NCBI GenBank assembly: GCA_964490975.1 | Contig: CAZBEQ010000008.1 | Coordinates: forward strand, 23,319-87,318 | Reading direction: 5' to 3' | DNA from: DTU013 sp964490975 | GTDB taxonomy: Bacteria > Bacillota > Clostridia > Acetivibrionales > DTU013 | DNA: 64,000 nt | Shown here: one piece after another, positions 35,442 to 43,278 of the stretch | Numbering within the stretch: position 1 is the first letter of the stretch | Layout: each line of letters starts with the position of its first letter | Translations under genes and position numbers: made by a program | Notes under the pieces: model-generated | Databases searched by the model: none | What the model saw: the letters and a program-made list of their open reading frames with translations, nothing else | Told to the model about the DNA's origin: nothing

Positions 35442-36332
35442 TTACAGCTTGCATATGGGATAATACAGATCACATTCGCAGTAATGCTTGTTACATTTTG
35501 CGTAGTTTATAAGTTCGAAGTGAAATGCTTCATCGAGTTCGAAGTGGATAGTGGGCATCCATATCTCTGAAACGTAATTCCATAAGCAGGACAAGGTCTT
35601 CGAAGAGATATCTTCCGGCCTGTGAGGCCCCATGTATGTGAACACTCCATATTTATGGGGCTTTATATGTCTGGGCTTCATGCCTTCAGGCAATATACTG
35701 CTTTGGTCTATTTTAACGGACGGCTGATAAAGCGTAAATCCGTTAAAAGCTTCAGGTAGCTGCGTAAAACCTATATAAATATCTTTTTCAACGGGATTGA
35801 TAATGCTTGGTCTGCGATTATAGAAAAAATCTACTGCAAGCTTGTTTGCTGTCTGATTCTGTGCATTATCCCTTACATCGATAGTGAATTCAGGTCCGGC
35901 TATCATAAATGACGGTAGAATGACAGTGGATCTGTAAAAAACCAGGCCCTCGCCGGCACAGTTCATAAAGTCAGCATTAAAGCGGTCAAGAATGCTGAGC
36001 GGACAGGGGGCTTTGCGCCATTTTGCGGGCGTGATGCCGTATTCATCCTTGAAGATCCTGTTATATGTCCGTTCACAACCAAATGAATACTTGCAGGATA
36101 TGAATTCTATGCTGTTTTTCTGATTAAGCAGGTCTGCCAGCGACAGTGCGATCCTTCTTCTGCGCACATACTCCATCAGACCGGTCGAGGTTGCGCCCTT
36201 CCACATTCTCAGCAGATGGAATTTTGATATGTTGACGTTATCTGAAATACAATCCAGGTCCAGAGGAGCCAGGATATTATCTTCGATATATTCAGTTGTA
36301 TCCTTGATTATCTTAAGCAGGTAATTGTCCAA
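35442..36332 (-). CDS. AraC-family transcriptional regulator with GyrI-like effector domain
   Basis: 296 residues, TTG start preceded by GGTGG. Residues 1-110 contain the two AraC helix-turn-helix motifs (LDCISDNVNISKFHLLRMWK and FGCERTYNRIFKDEYGITPAKWR). Residues 125-290 resemble the AraC effector-binding/GyrI-like domain found in Rob/BmrR-type regulators, which binds hydrophobic cations or other small molecules: IYIGFTQLPEAF, KYGVFTYMGPHRPEDI, FHFELINYA. Three Cys-rich residues CNKHYCECDLYYPIC close the protein. It is divergent from the nucleotidyltransferase gene, its possible target. Confidence 0.85.
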   Translation of the reverse strand: MDNYLLKIIKDTTEYIEDNILAPLDLDCISDNVNISKFHLLRMWKGATSTGLMEYVRRRRIALSLADLLNQKNSIEFISCKYSFGCERTYNRIFKDEYGITPAKWRKAPCPLSILDRFNADFMNCAGEGLVFYRSTVILPSFMIAGPEFTIDVRDNAQNQTANKLAVDFFYNRRPSIINPVEKDIYIGFTQLPEAFNGFTLYQPSVKIDQSSILPEGMKPRHIKPHKYGVFTYMGPHRPEDISSKTLSCLWNYVSEIWMPTIHFELDEAFHFELINYAKCNKHYCECDLYYPICKL

Positions 36333-36532
36333 GCTACCACCGCACCCATTCCTTATATTGTGCTGTCAGTCTTCGAACGCAGTTTGTTTATATAGCATAT
36401 ATCCATTATTTTATTTGTTCAATACATGTTCATCAACATAGCAATTTTTGTCCTGTTTATAAAAATATTGAGTAGTATAATCATACCACCGGACGAAAAA
36501 ACGAACAAGTGTTTTGTAAGATGGGAGGAGTT

Positions 36533-37528
36533 ATGACTATGGATGATAAATCGCGCAGCGGGTTCAATGCAGAAATAATGGAGGCGCCTGGTGATCAGGG
36601 GCTGATACATCAGGATGAGGATACATCCCAGACTGAGTTCAGGGAAAGGTATATGGCAGCAGTAGAAAGCTTTATCGGCAAGATAAAGGATGATCCGAAC
36701 ATCATCGCGGTAATAGTGAGCGGAAGCCTTGCCTACGATGTCATTTGGGAAAAAAGCGACATAGACATGACGCTGATTGTACGTGATCAGATATTGAAAA
36801 CCGAAAGCTACTCCATCGTGGAAGACGGTATCACGGTCAATGTATACATTTCGCCAAGGAGCGGTTTTAAGAGGTATTTAGAGAGTGATATTGGAGGCTC
36901 CTGGCTGCATTCATATATGTCAAAGGGCAAGATGGTGTATTCGACCGATGACAGCCTGTATGAGTACTTTGAGGATATGAAAAACATAGGAGCGGACGAT
37001 ATGGCGTTATCCATGCTCTATATAGCATGTGAACTGATCGGATGCCGTGATAAAAGTAAAAAATGGCTTTCTGTAAGGAAGGATCCCCTTTATGCGCAGT
37101 ATTTCCTGCTGCTTTGTGCGGAGAGCATGGCTCGTATGGAGCTGTGCAGCCGACAGGAGACTATTGGCAGGGATGCTATCCAGAAGGCCATGAAGGTGAA
37201 TTCGGAAGCAATTGGTCCGCTATATGTAGATGCTATGTCACATCATATGACTAAAGAAGAAATAGAAGATCGTATCGAACTCGTTGACAGGTATCTGATG
37301 GAAAAGATGGACATTTTCAAAACTCCGGTGCTTGAATTCATGGCCGATCAGCAGATAAAGACATTGACGCTGATCTCCAAGCATTTTCGACGTGAAAGTC
37401 ACTTCATTATAGAAGCATTTGATTATCTTGCTGAGAAGGGCGTGATAGAGAAGGTTTCACAGACTATCCGAATTACTCCTAAAGGCAGAAGGGCTGTGGA
37501 GGAGATAGGGTACTTATTTATTCCGTAG
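36533..37528 (+). CDS. Nucleotidyltransferase-fold protein (MNT/aminoglycoside type) with C-terminal helical/winged domain
   Basis: 331 residues from ATG 36533 (GGGAGG upstream). The pol-beta nucleotidyltransferase signature is clear: IVSGSLAYDVIWEKSDIDMT (GSxAY and SDIDM metal-binding Asp pair). A further strand carries VNVYISPRSGF. The C-terminal 80 residues (ADQQIKTLTLISKHF to KVSQTIRITPKGRRAVEEI) look like a winged helix with a TPKGRRAV ending typical of PadR/MarR-like DNA-binding tails. Family members include aminoglycoside adenylyltransferases and MNT antitoxins. The substrate is unknown. It is followed by a 20-bp repeat array and a UvrA paralogue. Confidence 0.75.
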   Translation: MTMDDKSRSGFNAEIMEAPGDQGLIHQDEDTSQTEFRERYMAAVESFIGKIKDDPNIIAVIVSGSLAYDVIWEKSDIDMTLIVRDQILKTESYSIVEDGITVNVYISPRSGFKRYLESDIGGSWLHSYMSKGKMVYSTDDSLYEYFEDMKNIGADDMALSMLYIACELIGCRDKSKKWLSVRKDPLYAQYFLLLCAESMARMELCSRQETIGRDAIQKAMKVNSEAIGPLYVDAMSHHMTKEEIEDRIELVDRYLMEKMDIFKTPVLEFMADQQIKTLTLISKHFRRESHFIIEAFDYLAEKGVIEKVSQTIRITPKGRRAVEEIGYLFIP

Positions 37529-37548
37529 CCGCAATAGCTTATGTTCAG

Positions 37549-37688
37549 GGTTGGCACTTTTCCGCGACGGCTGGCACTATTTTGCGTGGGCTGGCACTTT
37601 TCCGCGGAGGGCGGCACTTTTCCGCGTGGGTTGGCACTTTTCCGCGTGGGTTGGCACTTTTCCGCGGAGGGCGGCAGTGTACACGAGA
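37549..37688. repeat. Seven tandem 20-bp repeats upstream of the UvrA paralogue
   Basis: Units start at 37549, 37569, 37589, 37609, 37629, 37649 and 37669. The common core is TTGGCACTTTTCCGCG, with YT or GC before GGC and TG, GA or AC after. The last unit is degenerate after GGGCGGCA. The strict 20-bp period is not a multiple of three, so reading frames through it are artefacts. It lies between the nucleotidyltransferase stop (37528) and the uvrA-like ATG (37729). Confidence 0.92.
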
Positions 37689-37728
37689 GGTTCATATTGA
37701 AATTTATTAAAGAAGGAGTTAATGTATT

Positions 37729-40602
37729 ATGTCTGTCAGAACAACTATTGAAATATCAGGCGCAAGGCAGAACAACCTCAAGAATATATCAGTTGAGATA
37801 CCACGTGACAAATTGACGGTTATCACCGGCGTATCCGGTTCAGGTAAATCCTCTCTCGCCTTTGACGTCATTTATGGCGAGGGGCAGAGGCGCTTTCTCG
37901 ACTCTGTTTCAAACTTTGCAAAAAGCCGCATTTCCCAGCTGAAAAAGGCGAAGGTGGACTATGTGCGCGGGTTATCGCCGGTAATAGCGATTGAACAGAA
38001 AAAGAGCAACAACAATCCCCGTTCCACGGTTGGCACTGTCACGGATATAAACGATTATCTGAGGCTGCTTTACTCAACGGCTGGCACGGGCAAATGCCCT
38101 GAGTGCGGTCATCCCCTCAGGCAGCTGTCAGCAGCCCAGATGGCGGAAAAGATAGCGTCGCTGCCTCTAGGCACCGTTATCGAACTCAGGGCGCCTGTTT
38201 ACAAGACATATGACGAGGACTATACATATACCTTTGACAAGCTTCGTGAGAAAGGCTTCAAGAATTTGGTCGTTGACGGAAGTCCTTTTTCGTTGGCTGA
38301 GAAGAAGGACCTTGATGAAACGAAGGAGCATATTATTGAACTGATAATTGACAGGTTCACCTTAAAAAACGACTCATATATACAGCTGACCAAGACAATA
38401 GAGGCAGCAATGCTTTCACTCGACGAGGACATTATGATAAAGCCTGAGGTGATAGGCGGTGTAGATTCATCATTCTACGAAGGCTTCGCATGTCCTGAGC
38501 ACCATTATGCTCTTTGTGAGATGCAGCCGTTCCATTTTTCCTTCAACACTCCCGCAAGCGCCTGTCATACCTGCATGGGAGTTGGCATGTCATATGTGGT
38601 GGAGCCGCGTTTCCTTGTGGTAGCTCCTGAAAGAAGCATAAACAGGGGAGCATTGAAGAATACCGTTTTTAATCCGTTGGGCAAGGACAGCTACCACATG
38701 GTAATGATGTACAGCTTGTCACAGCAGTATGGCTTCAGCCTTGATACACCGTTCAATGAGCTTCCCAAGCATATACATGATCTGCTTTTCTACGGCACAA
38801 AGGGTGAGAATGTTAAGATGCTCCAGCCTCCGTTTTCGCAGAAAAAGAACTGGATGGTAGGACGTGACAGGCCATTCTGGGGCTTTGTCCACGAACTGGA
38901 AAACTGGTACAGGCAGTATATCAGAAGGACATCAACTACAGAGGCATTTGAGCCCACCTTCATTAACGAGTGCATGATTGAAAAGGTGTGTCCTGAATGT
39001 AATGGTGCAAGATTGAAGAAACAGAGGCTTTCGGTCACAGTAGGTGGTAAAAGCATCGATGAGCTCAGCAGGATACAGTTGCCGGAGCTTTTGTCCTTCC
39101 TGAATTCACTCAGCTTCGGTGATGATATAAAGGATGTGGCAGAATCCGTCATCCGTGAAGTATGCACAAGACTTGAGCTTCTTATAGAGATAGGACTTCA
39201 TTATATCAACCTTGGCAGGAGGAGCGACAGTATTTCAGGCGGTGAGATGCAGCGTATAAAAATGTCCACACAGATAAGCAGTGAGCTGATGGGTATGCTG
39301 TATGTAATGGATGAGCCCAGCATAGGACTGCATCCGCGTGACTCAAGCAGGGTCATCGATACGATGAAAAAGCTGCGGGATATCGGCAACACGGTTATTG
39401 TTGTGGAACATGACACAGACACTATCCGCAATGCCGATCATATTATCGAGATCGGCCCCGGCCCCGGTGTTCACGGTGGAAATATTGTAGCGGAGGGTAC
39501 ATTGGAGGACATCATGAATGAGCCTGCTTCGGTAACCGGCCGCTACCTTTCAGGGAAAGAGCACATACCCGTGCCGAGGGCGCGAAGAAATCTTGGAGAT
39601 ACTTTTATTTCAATACAAGGCGCCAGGGAAAATAACCTTAAAAATGTTGACCTTGACATACCACTTGGAGTATTTGTATGTATCACGGGAGTTTCAGGCT
39701 CAGGCAAGAGTTCACTTATCAACGAGATACTTTATAAACAGCTCAAAGTCAACAAAACCGGTGCCCGTATCGTTGCCGGAGAGCATGATTTCCTCTTTGG
39801 CACCGAGCTGCTCAATAATGTCATCAATATCGACCAGACTCCTATCGGCAGGAACAGCAAATCGAACCCGGCCACGTATATCGGCATTTACGACAAGATC
39901 CGAAAGCTGTTTGCATCACAGCCGGAGGCGATAGACAGGGGTTACAAGGAGATCGATTTCAGTCTGACCCATGCAAACGGTACGCGCTGCGAGCACTGCT
40001 CGGGCGATGGTATCATCGTGACAAACCTCCAGTTCATGTCGGACATAGAGACCATCTGTCCTGTGTGCAAGGGTGCAAGGTTCTCGGATGAAGGGCTTGA
40101 GATCAAGTACAGAGGGAAAAGCATAGCCGATGTTCTTGAAATGACGGTTGAAGAAGCACTTGAGTTTTTCAGGGATGAGACTTATCTGAAGCATAAGCTG
40201 GGTATAATGAATGAGCTCGGCCTCGGCTACATGCGCCTCGGACAAAGCTCTACAACGCTGTCAGGCGGTGAAGCTCAGAGGGTTAAGCTGGCATACGAGC
40301 TGGCAAAGATCAAAAGGGGAGCGCACAATCTGTACATACTGGACGAACCGACGACAGGACTCCACCTGTCAGACATCCAGAAGCTGCTGGACTGCCTTGG
40401 CAAGCTGGTTGACCAGGGACATACGGTGCTTGTCATAGAACATCACCTGGATGTGATCAAATCAGCCGACTATATCATAGATATGGGGCCTGAAGGCGGC
40501 AGCCAGGGTGGTTTCGTTGTCGCAGAGGGCACACCTGAGCAGGTAGCCAGGGTAGAGAGGTCCTATACGGGAAGGTTCCTGAAAGAAGTACTCAATCAGT
40601 AG
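37729..40602 (+). CDS. UvrA-like ABC ATPase, atypical paralogue
   Basis: 957 residues, AAGGAG upstream. It has the double ABC architecture of excinuclease subunit A: Walker A GVSGSGKSSLAFDVIYGEGQ, signature DSISGGEMQRIKMSTQ, second Walker A GVSGSGKSSLINEIL, signature TTLSGGEAQRVKLAYE, and LDEPTTGLHLSD. It differs from housekeeping UvrA in the first zinc modules: GKCPECGHPLRQLSAAQ, and an ACPEHHYALCEMQPFHF region where the usual CPxC becomes CPEH. The C-terminal zinc finger (CEHCSGDG, CPVCKGARF) is intact. Paralogues of this kind (UvrA2) take part in DNA damage tolerance or in antibiotic self-resistance. uvrB and uvrC are not adjacent. Confidence 0.88.
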   Translation: MSVRTTIEISGARQNNLKNISVEIPRDKLTVITGVSGSGKSSLAFDVIYGEGQRRFLDSVSNFAKSRISQLKKAKVDYVRGLSPVIAIEQKKSNNNPRSTVGTVTDINDYLRLLYSTAGTGKCPECGHPLRQLSAAQMAEKIASLPLGTVIELRAPVYKTYDEDYTYTFDKLREKGFKNLVVDGSPFSLAEKKDLDETKEHIIELIIDRFTLKNDSYIQLTKTIEAAMLSLDEDIMIKPEVIGGVDSSFYEGFACPEHHYALCEMQPFHFSFNTPASACHTCMGVGMSYVVEPRFLVVAPERSINRGALKNTVFNPLGKDSYHMVMMYSLSQQYGFSLDTPFNELPKHIHDLLFYGTKGENVKMLQPPFSQKKNWMVGRDRPFWGFVHELENWYRQYIRRTSTTEAFEPTFINECMIEKVCPECNGARLKKQRLSVTVGGKSIDELSRIQLPELLSFLNSLSFGDDIKDVAESVIREVCTRLELLIEIGLHYINLGRRSDSISGGEMQRIKMSTQISSELMGMLYVMDEPSIGLHPRDSSRVIDTMKKLRDIGNTVIVVEHDTDTIRNADHIIEIGPGPGVHGGNIVAEGTLEDIMNEPASVTGRYLSGKEHIPVPRARRNLGDTFISIQGARENNLKNVDLDIPLGVFVCITGVSGSGKSSLINEILYKQLKVNKTGARIVAGEHDFLFGTELLNNVINIDQTPIGRNSKSNPATYIGIYDKIRKLFASQPEAIDRGYKEIDFSLTHANGTRCEHCSGDGIIVTNLQFMSDIETICPVCKGARFSDEGLEIKYRGKSIADVLEMTVEEALEFFRDETYLKHKLGIMNELGLGYMRLGQSSTTLSGGEAQRVKLAYELAKIKRGAHNLYILDEPTTGLHLSDIQKLLDCLGKLVDQGHTVLVIEHHLDVIKSADYIIDMGPEGGSQGGFVVAEGTPEQVARVERSYTGRFLKEVLNQ

Positions 40603-40633
40603 GATCGGATAGCTCGATTTACAATTATTCATT

Positions 40634-40697
40634 AGCCGGGCAGATGCGGGCGCCTTTAGTTACAGGTAGTCTGCATCCACCCGGCTTTTATTTATTT
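40634..40697 (+). terminator. Terminator after the uvrA-like gene
   Basis: AGCCGGG (40634-40640) pairs with CCCGGCT (40680-40686), an inner CAGATGC/GCATC part strengthens it, and TTTATTTATTTTT follows. Confidence 0.8.
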
Positions 40698-41419
40698 TTA
40701 GAAAACCACGCGTTAGACGCGGGGTTCAGGAAAGCTTTAGCGGTGAGTATTAAAACTCCTTTTGATATAATGACTTTGCGGTCTGCCAACTGTAACTAAT
40801 ATGCAAGTATATGTGGTATCTCCTTTGCCTGAAGTATTATGATAGCGCACTACTCGTTATTTCAACTTTAGAACAGAATTACACTAAAAAATGGCTTATT
40901 TCATATATAACCTGTTAAAAATAAGGCTTATTCTTCATAATGCCCCGCAATTTCGTCCTATAATTGCAAAAACGGGTAGTGAGCTCCGGTTTAGATACTA
41001 TATCCCTTCCGCAAATCTCAAACTGCCATCGCTTCCTTTACACATTCTCCAAGCAGTCAGCTAACAATAGATGACGATAACCCGTTTACGGGTGGCAAGA
41101 AATTATTCCCGTTAACAGGTAGCTGGTAGCAGGCTTATTACATATGGCAGGCTGTATCAACACCTTTTAGGCGTGGCCAGTAGTTAAGAGTTATGGCCGC
41201 TAATGAAAAACCATCAGCTAGGCCGGGTTAGGCCGGTGGATCATTGTTTGTGATAAATAATGATGTTTATCTGTATTTTTGCAGAAATCAATTATAAAGG
41301 ATGCAGCTCATTATATGAATATATACAACATTTGATAAAAGTGTCCAATCTGCCTTAATTATCCTATATACTTGATATAGAGTAGTCGGATCATAAATTC
41401 AAATAACGGGGTGGAAATT
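40698..41419. other. Gene-free stretch with possible IS200/IS605 end
   Basis: No convincing reading frame is seen in these 720 bp. At 40703-40725 a stem CC(A)CGCGT/ACGCG(G)GG, followed by TTCAGGAAAGCTTTAGC, resembles the subterminal hairpin of IS200/IS605 elements. A further palindrome ACCCGTTTACGGGT lies at 41079-41092 on the plus strand. A decayed element is possible, but no transposase remnant was recognised by eye. GGGGTGG (41408-41414) is the ribosome site of the esterase gene. Confidence 0.3.
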
Positions 41420-42586
41420 ATGAAATCGGGTTATAGGAAAACACTTGAATATAGAATACTTCGGAGACTTGCTTTTTTGTCTTTTTCTATATTTTTATTC
41501 GTGATGCTTTTTGGCTGTGCTGATGCCAGCAAGGGAAGCGACAGTAAAGATAGAGGCCAGGAAATTCAAAATGCGGGAGACAACATCAAAGCTGGTGGCG
41601 ACTATAATTGCATAAATACAGATGGCGTTGACAATGACACAAGTACGGATAACGGCAGTGACAATGGCACAAGTACGGAAAACGGCAGTGACATTAACAC
41701 AAGCACGGATAACGGCAGTGACTTATCCGCCTCTGATAAAAATGAAAGCCAGCCTATTGCAGTTAAAAACGAAGATATCACAAAATTAGGTATAGGTTTG
41801 CCGCTAGAGGAATCCAAGGTGATCGATCTTAAAGTTGAAAGCGGACTTATGGGAAGAAAAATGCCTTGTAAGGTTTATCTTCCGAAAGGCTACGGCGGTG
41901 GAGAGGCTTACCCGGTGTGGTATGGATTGCATGGCTATAGCTCGGATGAATCCATGTGGTTAAATCAAGTCGGTATTGGTGAAGCATCTGACAAATTTAT
42001 TGAAAGTGGCGAGATCAAGCCAATGATCATGGTCTTTCCATATACCAAGGATGCAACTTTGAAAGAGATCAACAAGGATATGGAGGATGACGGGAAGCTT
42101 GGCGAGAGGAATATGGACCGGTTCATATGTGAGGAACTTGTGCCGTATATCGATTCACGGTACGATACTGTAATATTATCTGAAGGAAGATATATTGGCG
42201 GTTTTTCAATGGGCGGAATGATAGCTATTCGTATAGCATTCCACCATCCCGATATGTTCAGCAAAGTTGGCGGTTATAGTGCAGCTATGATCTCAGCTGA
42301 TTACTCAGACAGACAGCTTGAGGAATGGTTGTTTCCATATGATAGTGTAGACAAAATACCTGACATCGTAAGCTTTGATGAAGAAAAAGGATTGGACAAG
42401 CTGACGGTTTACCTGGATTGCGGTACTAACAACGATCCCTTCCTGGAAGGGCTGGAGTCCTTATATGATGCACTGCAGAAGAGAGGCATAAAGTCGGAAT
42501 TCCACGAGTATAATGGCGGGCACGATCTGGTGCATGTCACGGAATCTGTAAAGGAGCATCTGGAGTTTTATGTAGCAAAGAACTAG
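41420..42586 (+). CDS. Esterase lipoprotein (esterase D / CE1-like alpha/beta hydrolase)
   Basis: 388 residues from ATG 41420; the GTG at 41411 is within the ribosome site. Signal peptide (FLSFSIFLFVMLFGC) with lipobox Cys, so membrane-anchored outside. A linker of about 60 residues has imperfect repeats of STDNGSDNGT and related units, made by 24- to 36-bp DNA repeats. The hydrolase domain has KVYLPKGYGGGEAYPVWYGL and the nucleophile elbow GGFSMGGM with Ser263; an Asp is expected in YLDCGTNND and the His in NGGHDLVHV. Enzymes of this class include acetyl-xylan and feruloyl esterases, which fits the GH120 gene downstream. The substrate is an inference. Confidence 0.85.
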   Translation: MKSGYRKTLEYRILRRLAFLSFSIFLFVMLFGCADASKGSDSKDRGQEIQNAGDNIKAGGDYNCINTDGVDNDTSTDNGSDNGTSTENGSDINTSTDNGSDLSASDKNESQPIAVKNEDITKLGIGLPLEESKVIDLKVESGLMGRKMPCKVYLPKGYGGGEAYPVWYGLHGYSSDESMWLNQVGIGEASDKFIESGEIKPMIMVFPYTKDATLKEINKDMEDDGKLGERNMDRFICEELVPYIDSRYDTVILSEGRYIGGFSMGGMIAIRIAFHHPDMFSKVGGYSAAMISADYSDRQLEEWLFPYDSVDKIPDIVSFDEEKGLDKLTVYLDCGTNNDPFLEGLESLYDALQKRGIKSEFHEYNGGHDLVHVTESVKEHLEFYVAKN

Positions 42587-42838
42587 GTAGCAGAGCACCA
42601 AGCAGCAGTTCAGTAGACAGGCAGCGGCGTTGCTCCCAGGAGGTAGCAGAGCACCAAGCAGCAGTTCAGTAGACAGGCAGCGGCGTTGCTCCCAGNNNNN
42701 NNNNNNNNNNNNNNNNNNNNNNNNNNNNNNNNNNNNNNNNNNNNNNNNNNNNNNNNNNNNNNNNNNNNNNNNNNNNNNNNNNNNNNNNNNNNNNNGAGGT
42801 AGCAGAGCACCAGGCAGCAGTTCAGTAGCCAGGCAGTA
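42586..42838. repeat. 56-bp tandem repeat interrupted by a 100-N assembly gap
   Basis: Unit 1 is 42586-42641 and unit 2 starts at 42642 with the same sequence (GGTAGCAGAGCACCAAGCAG onward). The run of exactly 100 N (42696-42795) cuts unit 2. A diverged unit resumes at 42797. The 100 N are a conventional placeholder, so the true array length is unknown. Related words (GGTAGCAGCGTAGCACC) continue to about 42870. Confidence 0.9.
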
Positions 42839-43198
42839 GCAGACCCATAGGTAGCAGCGTAGCACCTGGGTCCACGGTAATCATATGAAGCAAAAGAGGC
42901 ACGAACCAGAAATCAACGGAAAGTACTAGGAACAAAGTATCCCACGAGTTATCCACCCATTAAGCAAATATTATGGCCAATATATCAAGTATAGGCCATA
43001 ATAATAGCATATTAGATTGTCATAAAGCTACAAAAGCATTATTATGTGCATCTATTTATATAAAAGTGGACTATTCCTAAGATTTTGTCCAAGTGATTGT
43101 TCAAGATGGAGATTCTCATAGGTACTGGTTATTCGAGATCGATAAAGGGATTGCTGGCTAGAAATAGTTTACATGCGTAGGCCGTACACCTAGGTCGA
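42839..43198. other. Gene-free stretch before the GH120 gene
   Basis: No gene is seen. A perfect 10-bp inverted repeat TATTATGGCC/GGCCATAATA lies at 42969-42978 and 42994-43003, around a 15-nt AT-rich loop, and could be an operator or a hairpin. The remainder is AT-rich with no other clear signals. Confidence 0.5.
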
Positions 43199-43235
43199 GC
43201 ATATCTCCCGCCTCTTTGAACCAAAGTGTTATAAT
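43199..43235 (+). promoter_or_regulatory. Copy of the dispersed motif, possibly carrying the GH120 promoter
   Basis: GCATATCTCCCGCCTC (43199-43214) is identical to 28141-28156. It runs straight into TCTTTGAACCAAAGTG (43213-43228) and TATAAT (43230-43235). The last part matches the motif before mtaB. A -35 box at normal distance is not evident. Confidence 0.5.
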
Positions 43236-43278
43236 GAATCATATCAGGAGTTGTATCATCTCAATAATGGAGGTTATC

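Noticed and set aside
37549..37688. CRISPR array
   Set aside because: The 20-bp units are directly tandem with no unique spacers, and no cas gene is present.
37541..37816. 91-codon frame over the 20-bp repeats
   Set aside because: The repeat period is not a multiple of three, the frame overlaps the uvrA-like gene, and no ribosome site is present.
42461..42865. Reading frames spanning the N run
   Set aside because: They exist only because N is read through; the real sequence is unknown and the repeats explain the peptide pattern.
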